The notes beneath the pieces are model-generated. The model had not been told where the DNA came from. It ran no database searches and was given only the letters and a program-made list of their open reading frames with translations. Below are positions 23,070 to 34,936 of a DNA stretch of 64,000 nt, piece by piece. Each line of letters opens with the position of its first letter. Within the stretch, counting starts at the first letter, position 1. Position numbers and translations under genes: made by a program. This DNA comes from Paratinospora sagittata (taxonomy: Eukaryota > Streptophyta > Magnoliopsida > Ranunculales > Menispermaceae), in assembly GCA_035771175.1 (NCBI GenBank), contig CM069597.1:8591001-8655000 (forward strand). The letters run 5' to 3'.

Positions 23070-26000
23070 GATCTTCATTCTTTATGAAAGGAAGGCAGAC
23101 AAAATACGTAGGGTTCTTCCATAGAGGATGGGGATTTTGGAAATCCTTGTGAGAATCAGTAAATGATCCTTTTAACTTGGACTGGAGATCATCTGGATTC
23201 TGTATTGCATACATCTTTGGTACTGATGTATATGGAAGAAATTGTTGACGGAATTGTATACCATGAGGTAGTATACGTAACTTTGTTAAGGCATATATGT
23301 CCATACCAATAAGGATGTCTTTGTGAGGAAGATCACAACCAATAATGTGCGTCCATATTATGTAATCTGGGAAGAACTTGATTCCAATTTTTGAACTGGT
23401 AATGAGATTAGTCTGAAAAATCTCATTGTTGGCGGCTTTAAACAGTTCTTTGTGTGGTGTCCAACATTCAGGAGGAAGGATTCTTGGGTTCATCATGCTT
23501 GTGAAAGCTCCAGTATCAAAATAAGCAATCAAAAAAATGGGATTATCATATTTTGTCTGTAAAATGGAGATGGGAGCATATGGCATTGAATGCGTAACCT
23601 TGGATGTTGGAAATGAGTGGGAAAGGGAAATCATACCCATAAAAGCATCATCTGCATCATCATCTAAAGTGATCAGCGGAGAATCAATGTCAGAGTCGGA
23701 TATTTCAGCTGCTTGATAAGCAAAGATTGTTTCTTCATCAGGTGAATCTTGTTCTGAGAAAACATATTCAATATCTTGATCAGGTGATAAAAAATAAGAT
23801 TGTTGCATCTGATGAATGAAATGCTGACTCTTTTTCTTCTCAGGACATTGTTTAGCAAAATGGCCTGGTTTTTTGCAGATGTAACATGTAGCTTGCTTTG
23901 GTGAAGAAGATCATCGTCTTTTAAAATATCAGATTCTCTTTTTCTTTTTAGAGAATCGTTTGGAGTACCATGGAGAATTATTTTTATGACGAAACTTCTT
24001 CTTCTTGGAGTATTTTGAGAAGGACTTGTTTTTCTTGTCCTTACACAAAAAAAAATTGTATGCTTATAGCCAATTTCGAGATAATTTTTTCCGCAAGCTT
24101 GGGAGAAATCAACATAAGGGTCTTTCATTTCCTTACATAATTTTCAAATTTCACATAATTTATCAATGGCTATAGTGAGGAACTGGAAAATCTCAGCAAA
24201 AGTGATTTGTTCCATAGGACGGCCTGTGACAAGTATGAGACGGTTGATCTCTGCATGTGTTTCTTCTAGAAGAGAAGCAATAAATGTATACTTGAGATCA
24301 GGCTAGTTGATTCCACTAAGGAGGTGGAAACGAAGAATCATACGGGAGAAGTGTTTTTGTAACTTCTTTCGATCAAGAGAACAACACTTCATGGTGAAGA
24401 ATTCTTGTTTATACTGCTTTTCAACAAGAGATATATCTCCAACTTATTTTTTGAGCATGACGTTGTAGACATTAAAAATGGATGATTGTATAAGTTGAAA
24501 AATTCTATATTCACCAAGGCTAAGGAGCCAATCTCGAAGGAGACCAGTGCATCTAGAAAAGAAATCTTTGATGATGTCTTCAGTTGTTTTGCCTGATAAT
24601 TGTTGATTATCCATCCATGCACACCATGTGGATAATTTAACTCTCCATTGTTTAACTGGGACATTATCAAAACTGAACCAAGGACCAGAATTATGTTGGA
24701 ATGTTGCTGGAGTGGTTCTGGGAGGTTCAAGAAATGGATCCTCTGTATCTGACAGAATTTCAGTTATACCAGGTTCATGAGATGAAGATGGATCATCGGC
24801 CATATGAATATCAGCAATTTGAGAAAGATCCATATAATTGTCTTCATCATCCGTCTGATGGGACATATCAGAAGAATATGCGTCTGAGTCAGAAATATCA
24901 AATAATTCATGTAATTGCATATTAGCATGAGGCACATCAGAGTGAGGAACAACAGTATCCTGAGTAGAAGGTTGGATAGGATTAGAAGGTTGAGGATCAC
25001 TTGGTGGTAAGGTGGTGATGGGTTGTGCTGGTACCTTTTCAAAAGGTGGTGCATATGTAGGTGACTCATAAGGTTCAAAGTCCATAGGTTCAAAGCTCCT
25101 CTAGCTGCACGACCATAAGAAGGACGAGGACCTCTGGGTGGAGGTTCAAATGTAGGTCTAGGTGGAAATGGCGGTGGACTTTTTCGAAATATGTTTGAGA
25201 ATAAGAAAGGAGTAGGTTCTATTGGTGTATGAGGTCTAGGTGTAGGTTGAGGAGATGTGTACATTGTATAAGAATCCAGTATAGTCCTGTAAGGATCTGG
25301 TGGTGGTTTCTTAGTCTTTTGAAGATCAGCCTCAACATATGAAAGTTGTTGTTTCAACTGTCTGATTTCTGCCTCATAATACATAAATTCAGGACCAAAA
25401 TATTTATTCTCCAGATAATATCATAAAGTAGCATCAAGCTTATGTATTTTCTCACGTATCCCCTGATAGTATTGTTGAGCTATGGCTGCTTGTGCATCAG
25501 TTTTATTGGCAAGACTGGTATTGGCAGAAGATATGCTTGTAAGTTGATAATCGATCTTTTGCAAATAATGATTCTGAACTAAAACATTATTTTTTTGCCA
25601 ATTCAGTCCTTCTTCAGGTTGAGAAATAGGTTTGGTTGAGCCATCTGGCCTAACATTAGTAAGAACTGAAAAAGGTTTAGCTGTAGTCGGATGACGTGGA
25701 TCAGATACTCGTTGTAGAGGTGGAAAATCCTGATCATACTGACTTACAGGAAAACATGGTTGAACCATTGATGTTGCAGGAGGAGCAGAAGGTTCATCAT
25801 GATGATAGATAACCTGTTTGCATTAAGTTGAAAACCTTTGAGGTTGTGGTCAAATTGTGAAGGAGGAACATCAAAGAGCCAATCTTCTATATTGTCATCT
25901 GATATTTCATTGTGGCATGAGCAATCAGGATGACACATAGCAGGATTACAATCCCAGATAAAATGACCATCTACATGTGAGTGATAAACTGGAACCCTCG

Positions 26001-26100
26001 AAGTCTGAAAAGAATGAACAGGGGGTCTGTCTTTATGATACTTGTAGACTAGCTGGATCATTAAAGAATGATGAACTGGGAGATTATCCTGTATTGTATG
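23070..26100 (-). pseudogene. Endogenous caulimovirid, coat protein to protease part
   Basis: Relic of a plant pararetrovirus (Caulimoviridae, closest in layout to single-polyprotein petuvirus/florendovirus types; the genus is inference). Minus-strand pieces in several frames follow one order. First comes a Cys/His-rich stretch near 25920-25960, then a region with Gln/Asn-rich helices (25421-25768), a Pro-rich linker (25100-25290) and an acidic Asp/Ser-rich segment (24790-24960). A Trp-rich capsid core (24444-24700) and a CCHC zinc knuckle near 23840-23890 come next. The last piece is an aspartic protease with DTG at about 23505-23515 and an IGMD box near 23305. Sequence stops just before reverse transcriptase would begin. 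At least four frameshifts and several stops make it non-functional. Confidence 0.75.
26096..26100. other. Target-site duplication GTATG (left copy)
   Basis: GTATG here and at 33521-33525 flank the 26101-33520 insertion. Removing the insertion and one copy restores an uninterrupted viral reading frame. Confidence 0.75.
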
Positions 26101-26297
26101 TGTCACACCTTGGGTTGCACAGCGTGCCCCCTACCCAGGTGTGGCAGACAAATAATCGTTTCGATGTAGACCAGCTGCGGTTGGGTTGCTACATGGCGAT
26201 ATGACAATAATATGGATCCATAATGGCTAGGCGTTCGCCCCGAGGGGGTGCGCCCACACCTGGGTAGGGGGAACGCTGTGCAACCTAGGGTGTGACA
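26101..26297. mobile_element. Foldback element with about 43-bp terminal inverted repeats
   Basis: The left arm begins tgtcacaccttgggttgcac and the right arm is its near-perfect reverse complement ending in ggtgtgaca. The two arms face each other across about 110 bp. There is no coding capacity. Its left edge coincides with the GTATG duplication of the larger insertion, so it may be the rearranged end of that element rather than an independent MITE. Confidence 0.6.
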
Positions 26298-26329
26298 AAA
26301 AAGCCTTATGTATACGTAAGGCCTTTTTG
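26298..26329. repeat. 32-bp near-perfect palindrome
   Basis: Arms aaaaagcctta and taaggccttttt surround a tgtatacg centre. It lies exactly between the foldback element and the gypsy LTR fragment, so it may mark a rearrangement point. Confidence 0.7.
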
Positions 26330-26330
26330 T

Positions 26331-26592
26331 CCTTTTATTCAATCAATCCTAACTCATATCAATTCATGGTTTAATGGGCCCATGCATAAATAATAACATA
26401 TGCATTATAATTTAATTTAACATGACCCATATACAATTTATGATACACATATTTATATACATTACCAAGCATCAACTATACAAACATTAAACAACCATCA
26501 AAAAAACACCAAACATAACAAGGCAACGCATAGAGTTTGGGCAAAGTGCAATTGGGTTATGGGCTAGATGAAATAATTTTTGGGGCGTCACA
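26331..26592 (-). repeat. Gypsy LTR fragment at the 3' end of the second element
   Basis: Matches 2741-3002 of the full LTR and ends at the CA next to the internal region. It is truncated on its far side by the palindrome and foldback unit. Confidence 0.85.
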
Positions 26593-26618
26593 TCACACCC
26601 ACCTTCCAATTTTTAAGG

Positions 26619-29600
26619 TTAAGAAATACCTAAGCCCATGAACTCGGCAAAGTGTTCCATCATGTAGTCCTCACGCTCCCAAGTAACCTGCTCCTCGCCA
26701 TGGAACTGCCATCTCACCTTAACCATCGGAATCTCGCGGTTACGTAACCTCTGGACCTTTCGGTCAAGTATCTGAATAGGTTCCTCATCATGAGTCCCAT
26801 CCTGCCTCAGTTCAATGTTCCTCCAGTCCAAGACGTGATCAAAATCACTCTTGTACACTCTCAACATTGACACATGAAAGACATTGTGGACTGCTGCTAA
26901 CTGAGGTGGCAAGGCTAATCGGTAAGCGACGGGGCCAATTCGTTATAAACCTCGAACGGCCCAATAAATCTCGGAACGAGCTTGCCTTTTATCCCAAATC
27001 TAATTTGGCCCTTCTGAGGTGAGACCTTCAATAAAACTTGGTCACCCACCTCGAACTTTATGGTCTTCCGCTTGGCATCAGTGTAACTCTTCTGCCTGTC
27101 TTGGGCTACTTTCATATCATGCTTGATCCTCTTAATCTTCTCTGTGTGTTCTTGTACAAACTCTGGTCCCATCACCGCAACATCCCCTACCTCTGTCCAA
27201 CAGATCGGAGATCTACAGGGTCGACCATACAATGCCTCAAAAGGAGCCATGCCAATACTGGACTGATAGCTGTTGTTGTACGCGAACTCACACAGATGTA
27301 TGTACTCCTCCCAGTTACCACTGGACTCAAGGACACAAGCTCGAAGCATATCCTCTAAAATCGATATCAACCTCTCAGACTGGCCATCCGTCTGGGGGTG
27401 AAAAGCGGTACTGAGATCTAGTCTAGTGCCGAGCTGCCTCTGCAACCCCTGCTAGAATACCGATGTAAACCTCGGATCCCTATCTGACACAATCGAAACT
27501 GGCACTCCATGTAATCTGACTATCTCCCGCATATAGAGTCTTCTTAGCTTGTCCATAGAATCCCTAGTGTTCACCGGTAGAAAGTGAGCGGACTTGGTCA
27601 AGCGATCAATAATAACCCAAACAGCATTATGTCTCCTCGAGGTGTTGGGTAATCCCACAACAAAGTCCATAGTGACGTGCACCCATTTCCACTCAGGAAT
27701 GGCAAGCGGTTGCATCTGCCCTCCAGGCCTCTGATGCTCAGCTTTGACTCTTTGACAGATCTCACACCTCTGAATGAACTGCGCTATCTCTCTTTTCATG
27801 TCGGGCCACCAATACATTCTTTTCATATCATGATACATCTTGGTTCCGCCAGGATGAATAGCATAATGAGATCTGTGAGCCTCTTGGAGAACACTCTGTC
27901 TGAGTCGTGGATCTGCGGGAACCCATAAACGTCCCCTAAATCTCAAGGCACCATCAGACGACAAGTGCCAATCAGTAAAATCACTGCTCTCAGCCCAAGA
28001 CTTGTACATCCCATGATCAACGTTAAGTCTCTGTTGGTCAATTACCTCCTGGACTTGTGTAGGCTGAGCTCTCATTTGAGCACATATCACAATCTGATCT
28101 GAAGGGGTAGCACATATACTCATAACCGTAGCCGCCTCAAGTAGTCTCCACTCATGAGACATCTGGCGTGCTACCATAACTATCTCTACCCGCTTCCTGC
28201 TCAACGCATCAGCCACTACATTGACTTTACCTGGGTGGTATTCCAATGTAAAATCATAGTCTTTGAGGAGCTCTAACCACCTTCTCTGCCTCATGTTCAA
28301 TTCCTTCTGAGAGAACAAGTACTTGAGGCTCTTATGGTCGGAATACAAAGTGAATCTCTCACCATAGAGATAATGCCTCCAAATCTTCAAAGCAAAAACC
28401 ACTGCGGCCAGTTCTAAGTCATGAACAGGGTAGTTCTTTTCATGCACCTTCAACTGCCTCGATGCATAAGTAATGACCCTATCCTTCTGCATCAACACGC
28501 AACCCAAGCCAATACGAGAGGCATCAGTATAGATAACCAACTCCTGATCAGGCTCTGGCAAAATCAACACTGGCGTAGATGTCAATCTTTTTTTTAGCTC
28601 TAAAAAGGCATTCTCACACTCCTCGGTCCATACAAAGGACACATCTTTCTGGGTGAGCCTAGTCATAGGCGTAGCTATCTTGGAGAATCCCTGAACGAAT
28701 CTCCTATAGTAACCAGCTAACCCAAGAAAGCTTCTGATCTCTGTCACTGTGGTAGGCCTAGGCCAACTGATAATGGCTTCAACCTTAGACGGATCAACTG
28801 AAATCCCCTCAGAACTCACCACATGACCTAAGAACTTCACTTCGGTGATCCAAAACTCACACTTGCTCAGCTTTGCATATAGCCTATGCTCTCTCAGAGT
28901 TTGCAAGGTCACTCTAAGGTGTTCTTCATGCTCCGCCTGAGTCTTGGAATACACCAATATGTCATCAATGAGACGATGACAAACTTATCCAGATACTGCC
29001 TAAAGACCCTCTGCATCAGGTCCATGGACATCGCCGGTGCATTAGTCACACCAAATGGCATCACAAGGAACTCATAATGTCCATAGCGGGTTCTGAATGT
29101 TGTCTTAGGCACATCCTCCTCCCTAATCCTCAGCTGATGATACCCGGAGCGCAAATCAATCTTTGAAAAATACCTCGCTCCCCTCAACTGATCAAACAAT
29201 TCATCAATCATTGGGAGAGGATATTTGTTCTTGATGGTCATCCTGTTCAATTGGCGATAGTCGATGCACAACCGCAAGCTCCCATCTTTCTTTTTCACAA
29301 AAAGAACTGGAGCTCCCCAGGGTGACACGCTCGGGCAAATAAAGCCCTTAGCCAATAACTCCTCGAGCTGTTTCTGCAACTCTCTCAACTTGGCTGGCGC
29401 CATTCTATATGGTGCCATAGAGATAGGCTTCGTGCCAGGGACTAGTTCAGTAATGAAATCGATCTCTCGCTTCGGTGGTAATCCTGGAAGATCCGCAGGG
29501 AACACATCTGGAAAGTCCCTAACAATGGCAATATCCTCGAGTATCACCTCACTAGTTTCTTCTTCATCAGGCACTAACCCAGCCAAAATCTCTCTATCTC

Positions 29601-31298
29601 CATCAGTCACAAATCTACCCCTTGTGACTGTCTGGTCTGAAGCTCTACCCTGTAGTGTAAACACTGGGTGTCCGGGGACCTGAAAAATGATTCACTTCGC
29701 AAAACAGTCGACAACTGCATGATAGGCCGCGAGCCAATCCATCCCTAGAATTGCATCAAACTCTAAAAACTCTAGGACTCGAAAGTCAATAGGCATCTCA
29801 ACATCACCAATCTGAACCACACACTGGCTACAGATCATGTTCGGGTAGATCCTCTCCCCAGCTACAGTACTCACCACTAACCAAGTACTAGCCCTAATGG
29901 GAATCAAATGCAAACTATCTACCATACGTCCAGATATGAATGATAATGTAGACCCAGCATCAAATAATACATGCATAGAAGTACCACAAATAATAAGAGT
30001 ACCTTCCACCAAAGTCCTGGATGCTGTCGGGTCTGGCTCAGTAGCTGCCTTCGTTGTCTCTCTGGCACTGGACTGCTGCACAAATCCCTGAGCTCTCTGA
30101 AAATTCGGACACTCGAACTTCCTATGCCCAGCTTGCCCACATTGAAAACATAAGAACGGAACCCTGGGCGCAAATGACCCAGTCTGAGATGTCGTCACAT
30201 AACTTCCTCGGCCTCTACCTCTGCCTCGGCCAGCAATCTGTGGGAATGGGGGTCTCGGTGCTTGAATAGGAATCGGGACAGGGGAGGAAACCACTGGTAA
30301 GGCCATCATACCAGTCTGAACCTGGGATGCCTTACTCTGAGCACCATCAGACTGTGCTCTTCAAAAAAAATTTCTCTTCCTTTCCCATCTTCCCTTCTTC
30401 CACGGAGTCTGGAACTGTCCCCCAGACTCTGCTTGTGAAGTTGGTTCACCTGGAGCTGCTCGTGTAGACATACCATCAACCCGCTCAGCCAACTCATACT
30501 GTTTGGCCCTCTGGACCACTGTGGTAAAATCAATCATCTTCGTCACAGACAAGGCTTGTCGGATCGCAGGCCTTAGGTTCAAAGAAAACCTCATAATCTT
30601 GTCACTCGGCGTCTGAACTAACCCAGGGGCATAAATTGCGAGTTGCCTAAACCTGAGCTCGTACTCCCTGACTGACATGGTGCCCTGTGCGAGATTCAAA
30701 AACTCGAGTTGCTTAGCCTGTCTCTCAGTCTCTGGAACGTAAGCCTGTAAGAACAATCGTTTGAAGGTGTCCCAACTCTTCACTGCCCCCTGTGTATCCA
30801 ACACTGAAAGCCACCAGTCCTCTGCATCACTCTCCAGTGTGTGAGCAGCACATAGGACCTGAGACTCCTCATCAAGGTCTAAGGAGCGACTGATCTTCTC
30901 GACATTCTTCAGCCAATCTTAGGCCTTCTTCAAGTCAACCCCACCCGTGAATTCCTTAGGCTTTAGCTTCATGAACTTCTCTAGCAGTTTGATCCGCCGA
31001 TCAGTGGGGTTCTCTACAACAATAGGAGCAGGTGTAGGCATAGGCTGAGGTACAACCATTTGAGGTCCTGCTGCCCCTGCAGCTCCACTAGCCTCGGCCC
31101 CACTAGTGCCCGCCTCCTGAGGTATTGTTTGAGGTGACTGTCGAGCAATAGCCTCAACCTGCTGCACTAACGCCTGTATCTGTGAAGTCTGGGCTGCCAT
31201 CAAGCGGCCTGTGCCTGAATGATCTCCTCCATCCTCCCCATCCGGTCATCATCGGATGGCCCTGTGCGTGGCTGTCCCAATCTCTCGCTCCTCCTCAT
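26619..31298 (-). pseudogene. Second gypsy chromovirus gag-pol, decayed
   Basis: The gag start is ATG at 31296-31298. Domains in order: gag core (30361-30804), CCHC zinc knuckle near 30130-30170 and protease with the altered signature DAG (normally DSG/DTG) at about 29960. RT follows with CIDYRQLN and [14 protein letters not shown], then RNase H ([15 protein letters not shown]), integrase with HHCC (27740-27870) and D,D,E, and a chromodomain-like tail ending at 26619. Lesions seen: frameshift near 31203, TAA near 30919, TGA near 30358, TGA near 29692, a frameshift near 28975 inside the catalytic aspartate box, TAG near 27449 and a frameshift near 26945. It is the same family as the fragment at 1-358 and older than the 11.35 kb element by lesion load. 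Confidence 0.88.
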
Positions 31299-31510
31299 GA
31301 CACTGAGAAGTAGAAATACGAGCAACCATCACACATTTAAAACATTAACAAAGCCTCATAACTACCCATATCATATAATACACGCAGAAAATATGATAGT
31401 AAGGCTTTTAAGTTAGTTCCTTTAAGCTTTTTAATCACCTAAATCTCTCACCCAATTCCTAGGTCAAAGTCATCTAAGTCCAATACATAGACCAAACCTA
31501 GTAAAATCAG

Positions 31511-31522
31511 GCTCTGATACCA
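31511..31522 (-). other. Primer-binding site of the second gypsy element
   Basis: TGGTATCAGAGC on the minus strand, two bases from the LTR edge at 31525, as in the copy at 509-520. Confidence 0.85.
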
Positions 31523-31524
31523 AC

Positions 31525-31571
31525 TGTGGCGACCCCGCACCCCGGACCACCAACCCCGCAGGGAATGGCGT
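31525..31571 (-). repeat. Truncated 5' LTR of the second gypsy element (47 bp)
   Basis: Matches the first 47 plus-strand bases of the full LTR at 523, then changes abruptly to unrelated sequence. Confidence 0.75.
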
Positions 31572-31736
31572 GAGATGGATATCAAATTTGGGCATGTAGT
31601 TTATAACTGATATTTCTGTATTCTGAACAGTGGAGATGTTTATGAGTTTAGTATTTTGTGTGATATAGTCATCTGAGTTTGAGTATTTGCAGCAGGAAAA
31701 GAGAAATTGTCTGATTAGAGACTTGTTCATCAAAGA
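31572..31736. other. Unassigned 165-bp junction segment
   Basis: No match to the LTR or internal region elsewhere in the window. It lies between two LTR pieces in opposite orientation. It could be a diverged LTR segment or filler DNA. Confidence 0.4.
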
Positions 31737-33520
31737 TACTTATCTTTTCGGTCCACCGTTGGATTGGGCTGATATTGGACAGAAGGTTTGTTTCTTCACA
31801 TACTTCAATATGTACGGTTGATTTTGTGATTACATATTTCTGTTGGTAGATTGATACATCTGAACATAATATTAAATGAAAATTGGTAGGATTGCTTGTA
31901 TTAGACCTAAATTTAGAATATGAACTTAGACATTTCCAAATAGCTTGCATGTCAACTGTGTTGACCTACTTGCCATTGTTGATGAACCCATGATGCAAAA
32001 TCAGTGATATACATGGCTGAACATGGTGACCTAGTGTAAATCGGCAATATGGCCTAAGTATGAAAATTTTCATATTTTGGGGCTTTTGATGCTTTTGGCC
32101 TAGAATCATTGAATTGATGCAACTTATGTTTAATTAAGCATGATTAGGGTTGATTATGCTACTGATTTGGTGGTTGTGACCATATCATGGGTTAGGCCTA
32201 CTTGTGATCAAGTGACCCAATTTGGGCATGTTTATGCCTAAGGAATTGAAAATCAGTATTTTTGATTAATAGAATGGTTTATGAATGAGAACTATGCATT
32301 AGAGGCCTACGTCATGTGATTTGAGTTGAATGATGGGATTAGATGGGATTTAGGCCTATTGTTTATATGTGGGCTGATTTAGGGTTGATGTGTAATGTCT
32401 ATGTGATTGAGCATAGAAATTGATGTATGTTTCAGGATCTTGATTGGGTTGATTCGGTTTGGTGGTCGTGTGTGGTTAAATACTCTCGCGAGGCTTGGTT
32501 GTGAGTAGACTTCATTTATGATTATATCTTTTATGTCATCATATCACTTATATATATTGTATGTTGAAAGCATGAATGTGTTCTAATGTTTTGAATGATG
32601 CATTGATTTGAGAAAACCTTCTGACTTTGGTTGGGCCCATCTATCTGGCTAATAGGGGGACTTAACATTGTCATAGGAGGGTTTTAGGAAAGGAAATGAT
32701 TGGGGTCAACGGTACGGTGAAATAGACGTGCACTAGTAACCCCAAATAAAACATGATTGGGATCAACGGTACGGTGAAATAGACGTGCACTAGTAACCCA
32801 ATGCATGTGGAATGTGGATCCAAATTTATAAGCTTTTACTTGCATCAAACTTATTATAAATGCTTGATATCTATATGTTATGAGCTTTTAATCATGCTAC
32901 ACATTGACATGCATACATGATATTTATTGATGAGTATTGATAACATATTTGAATTCTATTCACTGGGCACCGTTGGCTCACCCTCATTTTCCTCTTTCAG
33001 GTCCTTCTGTCCCGAATAAGGGCAAATGAGTAGTTATATCTTGAGGGCCTTGCCTGCGAGAGAATCCAAGGCCTCGATATGAGTTGAGAGGCATTTTGAT
33101 TGAACTGTGTTTTAAGTTATGAAGTATTATATTTTGGATTATGTAATTATAACACTTACCACATTGTAGTATGGGTGAGTTGGGACTTGTTAGATAGACC
33201 ATGTGGGCATATGACGGTTTTTATTTGTACCCAAAATTTTGGACTTTATGTGTATGTCAATTTTAATGGACTGTAGGGAATATGATTTTATATGTGGTTC
33301 ATTTTTATGGATTATCTCTTGTCTTTGATGATTAATACGGTGGGTAGTTTTGTTTAGTACCTTTTGATATTATGTCGTTGTTTGAGATAAGGCTCGTAGG
33401 GCCTCAACCACCTCACGGGAGTTGATGAGTGGTCGGAGATGCCTACGTCGGGCGTCCCGCCCCGGCATTCCGCACGCCATTCCCTGCGGGGTTGGTGGTC
33501 CGGGGTGCGGGGTCGCCACA
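31737..33520 (+). repeat. Inverted gypsy LTR (plus orientation), 1.78 kb
   Basis: This is the reverse complement of 523-2325 of the full LTR. It ends GGTCGCCACA, a correct LTR 3' terminus, directly against the GTATG duplication in viral sequence. It includes two copies of the 'cggtacggtgaaatagacg' repeat, as in the full LTR. Its orientation is opposite to the gag-pol body beside it. Confidence 0.85.
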
Positions 33521-34487
33521 GTATGGCTTGGAAGCTCAAAATTGATTTTCACCAAACCATCACGTTGCTGTGCAAGACGAGGACTTTCATTTGTAACAAC
33601 AGGTTCATTATGCTTGCTGAACTTTTCATAATTAGTAAACCAGGCAGTAGGCATGAGCTGATATAGATCTTGCCTTGGTATTTGCCTAGGGATCTGCACA
33701 ATAGTTGGAACCTCATTATCATTAACAAAAGTCATAATAGTACCGTGAGGTTTATATGTTTTGAGATGGATTGCATGATCTTGCAATCTGAAAGCCATTT
33801 GATGATGAAGAGTAGCAAGGATTCCTTTAGCTTTGTGTTGAGCACCAGAGAATTAGATTTGCACTTTGAATCTGGTAGGCAGAGTAGGATCATTTAAACA
33901 AACGTTGAAGTCTGGGGCTATTGTGAAGACCATGGAGCCATGATTGAGTGTTGTAATGACCGTACCGATGCAAGCATATTCATACTCTAGCAGATTCGTA
34001 TCTAGAAGAGCAACACGAGCAAATAAGGGTATGTCACCTCGACCATGATAAGAGAGAACTAGGCAGATGACACCTAAGTGAATGTGAGTGTATCCATTGG
34101 CTAACCAATGACGTATGAAATCTGGATCAAACTCAAGAGTGACATATTGTTCTTGACGTGTTGACTCTAACTGACAGTTCGCTAATGCTGTACTCTGAAC
34201 ATATTATTTAATAGGAGGAGAGTTTTTAGAAATTAATGTTCTGACAGACTTGGTAAAAGAAAGACGACGTTTATTAAACATAGAATAGGGATTTAACAAA
34301 GAAGCTATGGTCTCATCTATTTTATTATTATCAGGAATGTGAGTGACTTCTATTAACTGATCTATCTTAAATGTTTTGGTTTTTAGACAGACTCAGGTAA
34401 ACTGAAAAAATTAAAAGAAGAAGACTTTAGAATAGGTTGAGGGGTAGATACAGGCGTAGAGGTTGTAGCTTCACCAAAAACTTCCAT
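33521..34487 (-). pseudogene. Endogenous caulimovirid, movement-protein part
   Basis: The frame opens at an ATG (34485-34487) and runs leftward towards the insertion at 33520. It then continues in frame at 26100 once the GTATG insertion is discounted. The central part has the look of the 30K-type movement protein core of caulimovirids (about 33800-34190). In-frame stops occur, for example near 34205 and 33855, so this copy is dead. The neighbouring primer-binding site at 34924-34936 supports the order leader, movement protein, coat, protease. Confidence 0.7.
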
Positions 34488-34923
34488 GGATAAGGTATGA
34501 CTATCCGACACGGCTCTCCTGGCCTCTCAAGGACTGTCCTCTTATATCCACTGGATCAAACAGGTAAAAAAGCTAGTTCCTGTTTAGCTTGTATATACCT
34601 TAAACTGAAACTTCAATCTTAGTCTAAGAATCTTGCACAGTGTCTGAGTCACAGACTATACACACAAAACATAGACGACAACATACAAGAAGGAGAATGA
34701 AAACGATGATGAGTCGTATTACAAACCAAAGAGGAAGATTTGACATCATTGTGTAAAAAAAATATTTTGTAAATGTTTAAGTATGAATATTACGATATGT
34801 AAAAGAAGACAAGCTGAAAATACTACAGTAAAGATAGCACAAACAAAATATAAAGATAGGCGACTTAATATCATTTCAAACATAAAATACTTACATATAC
34901 CCTCCTAGGAAATGAGCGAGAAT
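34488..34923 (-). other. Viral leader region
   Basis: Non-coding between the primer-binding site and the first viral ATG, with several short ATG-initiated frames on the minus strand, as in the long structured leaders of caulimovirids. Identity rests on position only. Confidence 0.45.
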
Positions 34924-34936
34924 GGCTCTTATACCA
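34924..34936 (-). other. Caulimovirid-type primer-binding site
   Basis: TGGTATAAGAGCC on the minus strand, one mismatch from the tRNA-Met complement that primes caulimovirid reverse transcription. It lies about 440 bp upstream of the first viral ATG, as expected for a leader. Confidence 0.65.
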
